Of a DNA stretch of 41,213 nucleotides, positions 1 to 8,686 are shown one piece after another (within the stretch, counting starts at the first letter, position 1; each line of letters starts with the position of its first letter). Where the stretch lies: assembly GCA_047722935.1 (NCBI GenBank), contig JBDNZS010000025.1, positions 1 to 41,213 of the forward strand, in the 5' to 3' direction. Source of the DNA: Ethanoligenens sp047722935. Its GTDB lineage: Bacteria > Bacillota > Clostridia > Oscillospirales > Ethanoligenentaceae. The position numbers and the translations under genes were made by a program. The notes under the pieces are model-generated. The model was given only the letters and a program-made list of their open reading frames with translations, was not told where the DNA came from and did no database searches.

Positions 1-10
1 GCTTGTAATT

Positions 11-1555
11 GTGCTGTTTTGGAAACCTATTTTCTTATTTTTAAAAAAAATAGATCACCAGATTTTTCTTGCGGACACTGACCTATCTTTGCCTGGACAT
101 CAAACAAATCATGTAAAAGTATTTGTTCTGCTGTGTATGACTTTTGGCTTATTTTTTATATTCTTGACTCCGCCATTTAACGTACCCGATGAAGCGGGAC
201 ATTTTGAACAATCATACTATGTGGCACATGGACAGTTGATGCCGAAAGTCGATGCGCATGGAAATGTTTATGGAACTATAGATAAAGGGTATTTGTCGTT
301 TAGAAATGTGTGGCCTGGAGTTCAGTTCGATACTAATAAGAAAGTAACTTATGCCAATATTCATGCAACCTTGGAGAGCGCATCCGACAATACCCCTGCT
401 AAAATACCGTACAGATATTTTTACTATCCATTTATTTTATATATCCCTCAGGCTGTGGGTATGACAGTTGGTAAATTCCTGTTCCATCTGTTTCGTATGA
501 ACCAATATTATAATACATTCCAGCAAATGATTTTCGCGCGACTGTTTAACTTGTTTTTTTACATGGTAGTGGTCGCGTGTGCCATCAAAATCATTCCTTT
601 TTTTAAAAGGACCATGTTGTTTGTGGCGCTCATGCCGATGACGATTTATGTGGCTGCAAGTTGCAGTGCGGATACGTTTGTATACGCAATTTGCTTTTTA
701 GCGGTTGCCTACATTTTAAAATTGGCTTATGCGAAGGATGTGCAAGTGATTGGAAAAAAAGAGATTGCTTGCCTGTCGGGTCTATGTGGGTTGCTTCTTT
801 TCTCCAAATCAATTTATATCCTTGTGTTCGGTTTGTGCCTATTGATTCCGCGAGAAAAATTTAAAGGGATGAAGAGGAAACTGCGTTCGCTATTGGTTGC
901 AGCTTTGATTGGTTGCGTTATCTTTGGCATATGGTACGCAACACTTAAAACTTTGACCCAAACAATGACGCCTGGATCTTTTTATGCATGGGGAAAAAAT
1001 GGTGTTGCAATCAGCAAAACGGAGTCATTACAAGTGCATTATATCTTGACGCATCCAATACGTTATCTTATGATCATGTATAATGACTTTTTTATGCAGC
1101 GTGGATACCTTGTCTCTTTCATTGGGAGGTTTGGATGGCTGGACACCATTGTTCCTGCGGCTTTTACCGTTTTCTATGCTACATTACTGATTGTGTCAGC
1201 CTTAATGGAACATTTCCCGTTTCATCTTGAAAAGTGGAAACGTTTATGGATGCTTATTCTTTCGGGTGGTGTTGTGGTTCTTGTGGACACAAGCCAGTAT
1301 GTTTCATGGACATCGCATCCGGTATATATTGGCGGACTTGGAATTATTGGTGGCACAGAAATCATTGGTGTGCAAGGTAGATATTTCATACCGATTGCTT
1401 TGGTGGCGCTACTTTTACTCGCGAATCGTTTTGCTGTGCAATTTAGAATGTTGGGAAAAATGAATGGGTGGTTTGATAGGCTTGCGAATGCTCTTGTTGT
1501 AGCGAGTTTGAATATATCCATTTTTTATATCTTTTTAAGATTTTGGATTGCATGA
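11..1555 (+). CDS. DUF2142-family polytopic membrane protein (possibly 5'-truncated)
   Basis: The 514-residue product is a multi-span membrane protein. After one early hydrophobic segment it has the family-typical motif PPFNVPDEAGHFEQSYY (about residues 54-70), then a long extracytoplasmic stretch and many hydrophobic helices to the C-terminus. This matches DUF2142 proteins, found in cell-surface polysaccharide loci and resembling lipid-linked-sugar glycosyltransferases of the GT-C type; the acidic DE pair after the first helix would fit a catalytic role (inference). The listed start is GTG, but the frame is open to the left window edge, so the true start may lie outside. The next gene, a polyprenyl-phosphate type GT2, could supply the lipid-linked sugar donor. 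Base composition is visibly AT-richer than the recA-pheT region, as is common for exchanged envelope-glycan loci. The family call is fairly sure; the substrate is unknown. Confidence 0.75.
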   Translation: MLFWKPIFLFLKKIDHQIFLADTDLSLPGHQTNHVKVFVLLCMTFGLFFIFLTPPFNVPDEAGHFEQSYYVAHGQLMPKVDAHGNVYGTIDKGYLSFRNVWPGVQFDTNKKVTYANIHATLESASDNTPAKIPYRYFYYPFILYIPQAVGMTVGKFLFHLFRMNQYYNTFQQMIFARLFNLFFYMVVVACAIKIIPFFKRTMLFVALMPMTIYVAASCSADTFVYAICFLAVAYILKLAYAKDVQVIGKKEIACLSGLCGLLLFSKSIYILVFGLCLLIPREKFKGMKRKLRSLLVAALIGCVIFGIWYATLKTLTQTMTPGSFYAWGKNGVAISKTESLQVHYILTHPIRYLMIMYNDFFMQRGYLVSFIGRFGWLDTIVPAAFTVFYATLLIVSALMEHFPFHLEKWKRLWMLILSGGVVVLVDTSQYVSWTSHPVYIGGLGIIGGTEIIGVQGRYFIPIALVALLLLANRFAVQFRMLGKMNGWFDRLANALVVASLNISIFYIFLRFWIA

Positions 1556-1673
1556 GGATTTTTGTTTTGAAAAAATGTGTATTAAAACTTATTATGTGGG
1601 ATTTTAAAGCGGTTGTATGTTGCTGATAAAATGTAGTAAAACGCAAAAATGTTTTTTGGAGAGGGTGTAAATT

Positions 1674-2594
1674 TTGAAAATTGCCATTTTGATTCCTTGC
1701 TATAATGAAGAACTGACGATTGCAAAGGTAATTAAGGATCTTCATAGAGTGCTTCCAGATGCGGAAATATATGTTTACGACAATAATTCGAAAGATAAAA
1801 CAGCCAATATCGCACGGGAGAATGGTGCAATCGTCCGTCAAGAACCGAGGCAGGGAAAAGGGAATGTGGTGCGCAGCATGTTCCGCGATGTTGAGGCGGA
1901 CTATTACATTATGATTGACGGGGATGACACATATCCCGCAGAATTTGCTTCCGAATTGTTGGAACCGTTGATCAGCGGGGAAGCGGATATGACAATTGGG
2001 GACAGACTATCCAATGGAACGTATAGAGCCGAAAACAAACGCCCATTTCATGATTTTGGAAACAATCTGGTTAAATCTCTCATTGGACGTTTGTTTAAGA
2101 ACGATATCAATGATATTATGACTGGTTATCGAGGCTTTAACCGTTACTTTGTCAAGACCATGCCCATCTTAAGCGGTGGCTTTGAGATTGAAACGGAAAT
2201 GAGTATTCATGCGCTTGACAAAAAATTCCTGATTAAGGAAATCCCGATTACCTATCGGGATCGACCCGAAGGGAGTACTTCCAAGCTAAATACCTATTCG
2301 GATGGCATTCGGGTTTTGGGTACAATTTTAACCTTGTTCAAAGACTTTAAGCCGTTACCGTTTTTTTCTATTGTGGCGCTTGTGACATTTTTACTCGGTG
2401 TCTTAGTTGGTTTACCGGTCATCAGCGAATTTATCCAGCTGCATTATATCTACAAAGTCCCGTCCGCCATTTTGGCATTGGGGCTGGTGCTTGTTTCCGT
2501 TATGCTGGTTTTGAACGGTCTTGTTCTGGATACACTCGTGAAAATGAACCGCAAGGACTATGAATTATATCTGAATCGTTACCGTTATCTCTAA
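1674..2594 (+). CDS. Family 2 glycosyltransferase, polyprenyl-phosphate sugar synthase type (DPM1/GtrB-like)
   Basis: The 306-residue protein begins with the GT-A nucleotide-sugar fold signature IPCYNEELTIAKVI, carries DNNSKDKT and the acidic motif DGDDTYPAE (about residues 82-90), and has MTGYRGFNR in the acceptor region. Two hydrophobic segments at the C-terminus (about 225-250 and 262-288) anchor it in the membrane, as in GtrB/DPM1-type enzymes that load a sugar from a nucleotide donor onto undecaprenyl phosphate at the cytoplasmic face. The start is TTG at 1674, chosen because GGAGAGGG at 1658-1665 sits 8 bases upstream and MKIAILIPCYNEE is a normal N-terminus. It follows the DUF2142 gene by 118 bases and plausibly works with it in decorating an envelope polymer. 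The sugar is unknown. Confidence 0.88.
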   Translation: MKIAILIPCYNEELTIAKVIKDLHRVLPDAEIYVYDNNSKDKTANIARENGAIVRQEPRQGKGNVVRSMFRDVEADYYIMIDGDDTYPAEFASELLEPLISGEADMTIGDRLSNGTYRAENKRPFHDFGNNLVKSLIGRLFKNDINDIMTGYRGFNRYFVKTMPILSGGFEIETEMSIHALDKKFLIKEIPITYRDRPEGSTSKLNTYSDGIRVLGTILTLFKDFKPLPFFSIVALVTFLLGVLVGLPVISEFIQLHYIYKVPSAILALGLVLVSVMLVLNGLVLDTLVKMNRKDYELYLNRYRYL

Positions 2595-2760
2595 ATGTGA
2601 GGCCCATGGCAGGCAAATTGTTTACTTCTTTATGAAAATGAAGTATACTGATTTGAGCAGAGCAGCAAAACGCAGAGAGTCTAAATTGTTTGCTGTTTGG
2701 CAAGTCTCATTTTGCTCGATATCGCATGACGGTCGTTTTTTAGAGAAAAAGTAATGGGTT
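2595..2760 (+). promoter_or_regulatory. Promoter-like sequence downstream of the glycosyltransferase
   Basis: A plausible sigma-A promoter lies at 2621-2649: TTTACT, a 17-base spacer, then TATACT. No convincing gene follows before the second promoter near 2800, so it would read into the lipoprotein operon leader. The rest of this stretch shows no other structure I can support. Confidence 0.35.
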
Positions 2761-2804
2761 TGTAATAAAAGTGTAACCATCGGCGGCGAGAGTGGTGCTA
2801 TAAT
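2760..2804 (+). promoter_or_regulatory. Pho-box-like direct repeat and extended -10 promoter
   Basis: TTGTAAT-AAAA-GTGTAAC (2760-2777) gives a TGTAAY repeat with an exact 11-base period, the spacing used by PhoB/PhoP/OmpR-type regulators. Downstream is an extended -10 element, TGCTATAAT, with TATAAT at 2799-2804 and no recognisable -35 box, a layout expected of an activator-dependent promoter. The operon it precedes encodes its own OmpR-type regulator, so autoregulation is possible. The gap from repeat to -10 (about 21 bases) is longer than in the classical E. coli Pho promoter, so this is a suggestion only. Confidence 0.4.
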
Positions 2805-2810
2805 TTGTGT

Positions 2811-2903
2811 TAGGAAATAATGTTGCCGCGTTCTGTCGGCAAATTTCCCGATTACATTGTCCCTCTATTTTTTTCGTGCCGGTTTTAACCGGTATTTTTT
2901 TTT
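2811..2903 (+). ncRNA. Short leader or small RNA ending in an intrinsic terminator
   Basis: From the predicted start near 2811 the sequence can form a first hairpin with arms TTGCCG (2823-2828) and CGGCAA (2837-2842). A second hairpin, CCGGTT/AACCGG (2877-2894), is followed by nine T residues (2895-2903). The second is a textbook Rho-independent terminator lying about 110 bases before the lipoprotein start and over 280 bases after the glycosyltransferase stop. It could act as an attenuator in a 5' leader, end a roughly 90-base small RNA, or simply end transcripts from upstream. I do not recognise a riboswitch class. Confidence 0.45.
2877..2903 (+). terminator. Intrinsic terminator upstream of the lipoprotein gene
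   Basis: TGCCGGTT and AACCGGTA pair around a very short T-rich loop and are followed directly by a nine-base T tract. The T tract is on the plus strand, so it stops plus-strand transcription. Confidence 0.7.
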
Positions 2904-3010
2904 GCTTTTTCATGACAGCGGAGTGTATGCGCTGCTGATTTGTGTTCGGCATTGCGGTGTTTGGAAGCAGTTTTTGAGAACAGGGCAGGAGATGGCGACA
3001 AACAGAAAGG

Positions 3011-4366
3011 ATGGCGCGCTTGCGGTACGGTTCAAAATGGCTTCTGGGTTGCCTTATGCTTTTTCTGACAGTGACGCTGTCAGGATGTACGGTGGTGTCC
3101 ACCGATGTGACGGCACTCATGAATCCGCCAAAACTTACAAAGCAGCAGCAGGCCATTGAGCAGACGCTTACCAATGCGCTGGGTGGCGCGCAGCACACCT
3201 TGAAACATCCGCGCAACGGCAATTACCGGTCTTCCTTTGTTCTGCACAGCTTTGACCATGGACTTTCGACTTCGGCACTCGCGTTCTATACATCATCCAA
3301 GGAAAAAACCGGCACACACGTAATGGTGATGAAGGAAACTAATAAAAAGTGGCAGGAAGTATGCGACATCAGCGGAGACGGTAACGAAGTCGACCAAGTT
3401 ATGTTTGGAGATTTTGACGGCAATGGAACGGATGAGCTGGCCATTGGGTGGACGTCATTTACCAGCACGGACATGGTGCTGGGCATCTATGCATTTCATG
3501 GTAACAAATATGAAAAGATATATCCCGATACCTACACGGAGATGACGCGCGTCAGCATGACCGGCAGCAATAAGGATGAATTGTTGCTGCTCAAACTCGA
3601 TAGTGCCAATAAGAAAGCAACCGCGTCGCTTGTAGGTGCGGTCGCCGGTTCCATCGGGACAATCAGCCAGACGCCTCTCGACAGTACGGTTACCGGTTAC
3701 GCAGGCCTCTATCCCACGGAGGAAGACGGCTCCCCAGCGGTGCTGATTGACAGCCGCAAAGGGACGAAGACGATGGTTACGGAAATGGTGCTGTGGAAAA
3801 ATGGCACGCTAACATCTCCGCTTTATGATGCGGACAAAAAAACAGCTTCGGCGGAAACACTGCGGGAGATTCCCATTGCCTGTCAGGATGTAGACAACGA
3901 TGGCACCATGGAGATTCCGGAACCCGTAGAGATGCCCGGTTATGAAGATATTTATAGTGGAAAAACGGCGGACAAAATCTGGGAAGTGCGGTGGATGGAC
4001 TGGAAAAATAACGCATTGACACAAAAATTGTGCTCGGTCATCAATAGTACCGAGGGCTATACCTTTATCTTGCCGGATAATTGGGATAACGGTGTACAAA
4101 ATGTCACCGTCATGCGGGAAAACGGCGACGCCGACTGGGCGTTTTATGAATGGAACCCCGTGACGCGGCAGGTTGGCCTCCGTTTGTTTGATATTATGGC
4201 ATATGCAAGCGATGTGTGGGATACAATGGATGCAAATTCTTCGTTGCAGCGTGTGACGGAAAGTGACGGGATGGTGTATGCCTATCAGCCAAATCCGGCG
4301 GGTGTGGGCAGCCCGTATTATCTGGACATTGGGGCGGTGCGCCAGCACTTTAAGCTGATTGACTGA
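3011..4366 (+). CDS. Predicted lipoprotein with calcium-loop-like (FG-GAP/VCBS-type) motifs
   Basis: The N-terminus has a short basic region, a hydrophobic stretch and the lipobox LSGC (Cys about residue 26), so the product should be a membrane-anchored extracytoplasmic lipoprotein. The mature part holds acidic loops such as DFDGNGTDELAIG (about 134-146) and DVDNDGTMEIPE (about 295-306), typical of FG-GAP/VCBS beta-propeller repeats that bind calcium. No catalytic motif is apparent. It lies 67 bases upstream of a response regulator and histidine kinase on the same strand, so an accessory or sensory role with that kinase is possible (inference). Start: ATG 3011 has AGAAAGG immediately against it, while TTG at 3020 has the same Shine-Dalgarno at good spacing and may be the real start; both keep the signal peptide. 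Confidence 0.7.
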   Translation: MARLRYGSKWLLGCLMLFLTVTLSGCTVVSTDVTALMNPPKLTKQQQAIEQTLTNALGGAQHTLKHPRNGNYRSSFVLHSFDHGLSTSALAFYTSSKEKTGTHVMVMKETNKKWQEVCDISGDGNEVDQVMFGDFDGNGTDELAIGWTSFTSTDMVLGIYAFHGNKYEKIYPDTYTEMTRVSMTGSNKDELLLLKLDSANKKATASLVGAVAGSIGTISQTPLDSTVTGYAGLYPTEEDGSPAVLIDSRKGTKTMVTEMVLWKNGTLTSPLYDADKKTASAETLREIPIACQDVDNDGTMEIPEPVEMPGYEDIYSGKTADKIWEVRWMDWKNNALTQKLCSVINSTEGYTFILPDNWDNGVQNVTVMRENGDADWAFYEWNPVTRQVGLRLFDIMAYASDVWDTMDANSSLQRVTESDGMVYAYQPNPAGVGSPYYLDIGAVRQHFKLID

Positions 4367-4433
4367 ATGAGGCCCCAAAGAAGATGAAGACCTCCGGTTT
4401 GGCGTATCAGATCGATAGATAGGGGGAGTTTGT

Positions 4434-5144
4434 GTGCCAAAGACAATTTTAGTAGTGGAAGACGAGCAGGCTATCCGCGAATTTGTGATTATCAACCTCA
4501 AGCGTGCGGGCTATGAGGTGTTGGAGGCAGAAACAGGGGAAACAGCGATTAAGCTGTATGACACACATGCGGACGAAATCTGCGTCGCTTTACTGGATAT
4601 CATGATGCCGGGAATGGACGGGTTTGCCGTCTGCCGCAAGCTGCGTGAAAAAAGCAAAACGGTGGGCATCATTATGCTGACTGCACGCACGCAGGAAATG
4701 GATAAAGTCGGCGGGCTGATGATCGGGGCGGACGATTATGTAACCAAGCCGTTCAGCCCGTCGGAATTGGTCGCGCGGGTGGACGCGCTTTATCGCCGCC
4801 TGAACCTTGATGCCGGCGGAGCAAATGATGAACATGGGATCGTGTCAGGCGATTTTGTTTTAAATACCAAGAGCCGCACGTTTTACCGGCATGGCCAACC
4901 CATTGAATTGACACAGATGGAGTATCAGATTATCAAGTTTTTTATGGAGAATCCCAATGCCGCCCTTTCACGCGGAGATATCCTCAACCATGTGTGGGGT
5001 GAGGATTATTTTGGTGAACTCAAGATCGTTGATGTCAATATCCGCCGCTTGCGCATGAAAGTAGAAGAGGACCCCTCCCATCCTCGTCATATCCTGACGG
5101 TGTGGGGATTCGGATATAAATGGAGCAAAGGGGAAGCCGTGTGA
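4434..5144 (+). CDS. OmpR/PhoB-type response regulator
   Basis: The protein has 236 residues. The receiver domain (about 1-120) has the acidic pocket VVEDE, phospho-acceptor Asp55 in LLDIMMPGMDG, Thr83 in MLTAR and Lys105 in DYVTKPF. The C-terminal half (about 138-234) is an OmpR-type winged helix ending in the usual LTVWGFGYKW. It should be phosphorylated by the kinase encoded next and bind direct-repeat DNA. The start is GTG at 4434, with AGGGGGAG at 4421-4428. Gene order lipoprotein-regulator-kinase-DUF1385 suggests one operon. Overall it resembles PhoP/ResD-type regulators of Firmicutes, but the regulon is unknown. A TGTAAY repeat of 11-base period at 2760 is a candidate autoregulatory site. 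Confidence 0.93.
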   Translation: MPKTILVVEDEQAIREFVIINLKRAGYEVLEAETGETAIKLYDTHADEICVALLDIMMPGMDGFAVCRKLREKSKTVGIIMLTARTQEMDKVGGLMIGADDYVTKPFSPSELVARVDALYRRLNLDAGGANDEHGIVSGDFVLNTKSRTFYRHGQPIELTQMEYQIIKFFMENPNAALSRGDILNHVWGEDYFGELKIVDVNIRRLRMKVEEDPSHPRHILTVWGFGYKWSKGEAV

Positions 5145-5184
5145 GTTTGCGGGCTGTTTTTGGCGGACGGCAGGAGCGTTATCC

Positions 5185-6615
5185 ATGAAAATCAAGCAAG
5201 TATTTATTTTTAAAGGCATTACCAGACGGTGGGTTTTCAATAGCATGGGCATTATCATTGCCATCCTCGGCATCGTCTGGATTGCTTTTGCCTTTGCTGT
5301 GCATAGCTACTACTATAATACCGTACAAAGTTATCTCACTACCGAGGCCCGGGTGTGTGCAACGCAGTTCACGCGGGATTTAGACCCGCAAACGCCGGAT
5401 TTCTATACCACCGCGAAGGATTTCGTGGATGGATTTTCCGATAAAGATAACATGGAACTGCTCATTTTGAATAAAAAGGGCGATATCCTGTTGACATCCA
5501 GCGATTTTCTGCCAGACCACAAGCTGTCTATGCCGGACTTTGCGCAGGCAAATGCGTCGTCGCAGGGCATTGGCAATTGGATGGGGGTGAACGCGTCCAC
5601 CGGTGAAAAGGTAATGGCAGTCACGAGTATCCTGCGCGACACACAAGGCAAAGTGTTGGGCGCCGCGCGTTATGTGGTTTCACTTTCACAGGTGGACTGG
5701 CAGATCGCCCTGTTTTCACTCATCAGCGGGGTCGTTTGTCTCTCGATTATTCTGTTTGTGCTGTTTTCTGGGATGTATTTCATCAATTCTATTGTGGTAC
5801 CGGTTCGTGAAGTGACTGCTATGGCAGGGCGCATTGCCTCTGGCGATTACAATGCCCGCATTGGCAAGAGCTATGATGACGAAATCGGTGAACTTTGCGA
5901 CACGATCAACAATCTCGCGGGTGAACTGGGTACGGCAGACCGTATAAAAAATGACTTTATCTCTTCGGTGTCGCATGAACTGCGTACCCCGCTCACGGCG
6001 ATCAAGGGCTGGTCTGAAACCATTTTGGGCTGCAAGCCCGGTGATCAGGATACCCTCCAAAAGGGGATGCGGGTCATCATCGAGGAAACGGGCCGCCTGT
6101 CCAATATGGTGGAGGATCTGCTAGACTTTTCTCGGATGCAAAGCGGGCGATTCCGTATGGCCATCGACAAGATCGACATTCTGGCGGAACTGGGCGAGGC
6201 TGTGCTGATGTTCTCCGACCGTGCGCACCGCGAGGGCCTTACGTTCGTCTACAATGAGCCGTCGAGCCTGCCACCGTTGATGGGTGACCGCAACCGGCTG
6301 CGGCAGGTGTTTGTCAATATTCTGGATAACGCATTTAAATATTCCGAAGCGGGAGGCGTCGTCAAGGTAGAAGCGCTCAACAACGGTGACCACATCAGGA
6401 TTATCATCAGCGATACCGGCTGCGGCATCCCGTTGCGGGATCTGCCTCGCGTCAAGCAGAAATTCTATAAAGGCAACCTTACTAGGCGAGGATCCGGTAT
6501 TGGTCTGGCGGTAGCGGACGAAATCGTCTGCCTGCACGGCGGAACGCTGGAGATCGCCAGTGAGGAGAACAAAGGTACAGCCGTCACCATCACGCTGCCG
6601 ACCGCTTCTAAATGA
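5185..6615 (+). CDS. Membrane sensor histidine kinase
   Basis: The 476-residue kinase has one membrane segment at about 21-40, an extracytoplasmic sensor region (about 41-172), a second membrane segment (about 174-200) and a HAMP linker. The HisKA H-box is SSVSHELRTPL with His264, and the HATPase domain has an N-box (RLRQVFVNILDNAFKYS), a G1 box (DTGCGIP) and a late G-rich box (GSGIGLAV). It autophosphorylates and passes phosphate to the regulator 40 bases upstream. The N-terminal part resembles PhoR/WalK-type kinases with a dCache-like outer domain, but the ligand is not evident. The start ATG has AGGAG at 5172-5176. No key residue is missing. Confidence 0.93.
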   Translation: MKIKQVFIFKGITRRWVFNSMGIIIAILGIVWIAFAFAVHSYYYNTVQSYLTTEARVCATQFTRDLDPQTPDFYTTAKDFVDGFSDKDNMELLILNKKGDILLTSSDFLPDHKLSMPDFAQANASSQGIGNWMGVNASTGEKVMAVTSILRDTQGKVLGAARYVVSLSQVDWQIALFSLISGVVCLSIILFVLFSGMYFINSIVVPVREVTAMAGRIASGDYNARIGKSYDDEIGELCDTINNLAGELGTADRIKNDFISSVSHELRTPLTAIKGWSETILGCKPGDQDTLQKGMRVIIEETGRLSNMVEDLLDFSRMQSGRFRMAIDKIDILAELGEAVLMFSDRAHREGLTFVYNEPSSLPPLMGDRNRLRQVFVNILDNAFKYSEAGGVVKVEALNNGDHIRIIISDTGCGIPLRDLPRVKQKFYKGNLTRRGSGIGLAVADEIVCLHGGTLEIASEENKGTAVTITLPTASK

Positions 6616-6690
6616 ATGGTGCGGCGTTTGAATGATGGATGGCCGACAGCCGTGTATAGCGCGGCGCTTCAAACGGGAGGGAAACGTCAA

Positions 6691-7728
6691 GTGGCGAGAA
6701 CGAACCATCGAACGATGATTGGCGGCCAGGCTGTGATTGAGGGCGTGATGATGCGCGGGGTGCGGTCTACCGCTATGGCGGTGCGGCAGCTCGACGGCGG
6801 CATTCATGTGGAGACCTGGCAGAACAGCAGCATCCGTGACCGCTATCCAATTTTGGGGCTGCCAATCCTGCGCGGTATCGTCAATTTTGTGGAGATGCTG
6901 TATTCCGGGTACAAGACGCTGATGACCTCTGCGGAAATCTCCGGAATGCTCGACGATGAAGAAACGTCACCCGCACGGCAGCACATGGCTGGGGTAGAAA
7001 CCGGTCAGAACAGCGCGGCAGGGGAAGCGGACACGGAATATGCCATGCAGGGTGATGAACGGCCGAGCAATGAGCCGAATGAACAAAGCGACGAAACGCC
7101 TTCGTCCAAGGCAACGACGTTGGCTGCGGGGGGAGCCATGGTGCTGGGGCTGGCGATTGCGGTAGCTTTTTTTATTTTGCTGCCTGCCGTGCTGGTCAAG
7201 TATACCTCCGGCATCGTCCATTATGGAATGTTCCGTTCTGTTGTGGAGGGGGGCGTGCGGTTGGTACTGTTTATCGGATATTTGGCCGCCCTCTCCCGCA
7301 TGAAAGATGTCAAGCGGCTGTTCGGTTACCATGGTGCGGAGCACAAGACAATTTATTGCTATGAACACGGGGATGAACTGACGACGGAGAATGCCCGCCG
7401 CTATACGCGCCTGCATCCCCGCTGCGGCACCAGTTTCCTGCTGATTGTTATTGTAATTGGCATCATTGTGTCTTCGTTTCTCACTTGGGATAACTTGGCG
7501 CTGCGTGTGCTGCTCAAGCTGCTCCTGCTGCCGCTGGTGGTGGGGATATCCTATGAAATCATCAAGTTTGCCGGGCGGCATGATACCGGGGTGATGCGTG
7601 GTGTGCTGGCGCCCGGCCTTTGGCTGCAAAAACTGACCACCCGTGAACCGGATGACAGCCAGCTTGAAGTGGCAATCCAATCGTTACAGGCTGTACTGAC
7701 CGACAACCCGGCAGACGATGCGTGGTGA
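6691..7728 (+). CDS. DUF1385 (YqhQ-like) membrane protein
   Basis: The predicted protein has 345 residues. It shows the family N-terminus GGQAVIEGVMMRG (11-23), two membrane segments (about 143-170 and 185-203), the conserved FGYHGAEHKTIYCYE (211-225) and RLHPRCGTSFLL (240-251), then further hydrophobic segments. A hydrophilic, acidic stretch at about 88-142 has no family signature and makes it longer than I would expect for the family. Function is not established; in many Firmicutes it sits beside prmC and prfA/rpmE. GTG at 6691 is chosen because GGGAGGG (6675-6681) lies 9 bases upstream and the family N-terminus begins there; the longer frame from 6616 lacks a ribosome site. It overlaps or abuts prmC. 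Confidence 0.85.
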   Translation: MARTNHRTMIGGQAVIEGVMMRGVRSTAMAVRQLDGGIHVETWQNSSIRDRYPILGLPILRGIVNFVEMLYSGYKTLMTSAEISGMLDDEETSPARQHMAGVETGQNSAAGEADTEYAMQGDERPSNEPNEQSDETPSSKATTLAAGGAMVLGLAIAVAFFILLPAVLVKYTSGIVHYGMFRSVVEGGVRLVLFIGYLAALSRMKDVKRLFGYHGAEHKTIYCYEHGDELTTENARRYTRLHPRCGTSFLLIVIVIGIIVSSFLTWDNLALRVLLKLLLLPLVVGISYEIIKFAGRHDTGVMRGVLAPGLWLQKLTTREPDDSQLEVAIQSLQAVLTDNPADDAW

Positions 7729-7765
7729 ACCCATGCGCGGGGGAGCGCAGGGTGAGAGCGGCGCT

Positions 7766-8629
7766 ATGACTGGAAGGGCACTATACCGCGCCATCAAAAA
7801 GCGGTTGGAACAAGCAGACAAACCGGCGTTCGATGCGGCTTGTCTGTTTGAAAAACACCTGCATATCAAGCGGGGGGAACTGCCTTTGCGCGGCGAGGCA
7901 TTGGTGCCGGAGGCTGTTTGTATGGCGCTCTGGGCTGATGTGGAGCGACGTGCGGCAGGGGAACCACTGCAGTATCTGTTGGGCGAGTGGGAATTCATGG
8001 GCTTGCCGTTCAGAGTGGGACCGGGCGTGCTGATTCCTCGCCCCGAAACTGAATTGCTGGCGGAAACAGCGATTTCTTATCTGCACCTGCGTGAGCCGGT
8101 GGTCGAGCGGACTGCCCGCCTGTTGGAACTTTGCGCGGGAAGCGGCTGTGTGGCGATCTCTGTGGCACAGGAAACTGGCTGCGAGGCGGTCTGCTTGGAG
8201 TTTTCTGCCGACGCGCTGGCATTTTTGCGTGAGAATATCAGACTGCACCGGTTGGAAGACCGGGTGTGCGCGGTGCAGGGAGATATGCTCCGGGCACCAC
8301 GGGATACGTTCACCGGTTCATTTGATGTGCTGCTCTGCAATCCGCCGTATATCCGCACGGACGAATTGCCTGCGCTTCAGGCGGAGGTATGCCGTGAGCC
8401 GGTGCTTGCCTTGGACGGCGGTGCAGATGGCCTGCGCTTTTACCGTGCGCTTTGTGCGTGGATATCGGTGCTGCGCCCCGGCGGGCTGCTTGCTTGTGAG
8501 GTGGGGATGGGGCAGGCACAAGACGTGGCGCATTTGCTTACGCACGCCGGCTTGATGGATGTCGAAGTGCAGAATGATTACGCAGGGATCGGCCGCATGG
8601 TGCGGGGATTTCGCACGTTGGATATTTGA
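7766..8629 (+). CDS. prmC: Release factor glutamine N5-methyltransferase PrmC
   Basis: PrmC methylates the Gln of the GGQ motif in release factors RF1/RF2 with S-adenosylmethionine, promoting translation termination. The product has an N-terminal helical domain, PRPETELLAE preceding the Rossmann-like fold, the SAM-binding LELCAGSGCVAISVA (about 117-131) and the catalytic NPPY at 192-195, followed by the usual late VQNDYAGIGRMV. ATG 7766 is preferred: AGGGTGAG lies just upstream and MTGRALYRAIKKRL is a normal family N-terminus. An earlier in-frame ATG at 7718 overlaps the DUF1385 stop and would add 16 residues. Its place next to DUF1385 is common in Firmicutes, but prfA is not adjacent here. 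Confidence 0.93.
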   Translation: MTGRALYRAIKKRLEQADKPAFDAACLFEKHLHIKRGELPLRGEALVPEAVCMALWADVERRAAGEPLQYLLGEWEFMGLPFRVGPGVLIPRPETELLAETAISYLHLREPVVERTARLLELCAGSGCVAISVAQETGCEAVCLEFSADALAFLRENIRLHRLEDRVCAVQGDMLRAPRDTFTGSFDVLLCNPPYIRTDELPALQAEVCREPVLALDGGADGLRFYRALCAWISVLRPGGLLACEVGMGQAQDVAHLLTHAGLMDVEVQNDYAGIGRMVRGFRTLDI

Positions 8630-8686
8630 ACAGCGGATACTTATATGTCAGATACTACAAAAGGAAAATGGAGGACATGTTTCAGC

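Noticed and set aside
2857..3159. 100-codon plus-strand frame starting in the leader before the lipoprotein
   Set aside because: It begins inside the terminator region, overlaps the lipoprotein signal peptide in another frame and has no family features.
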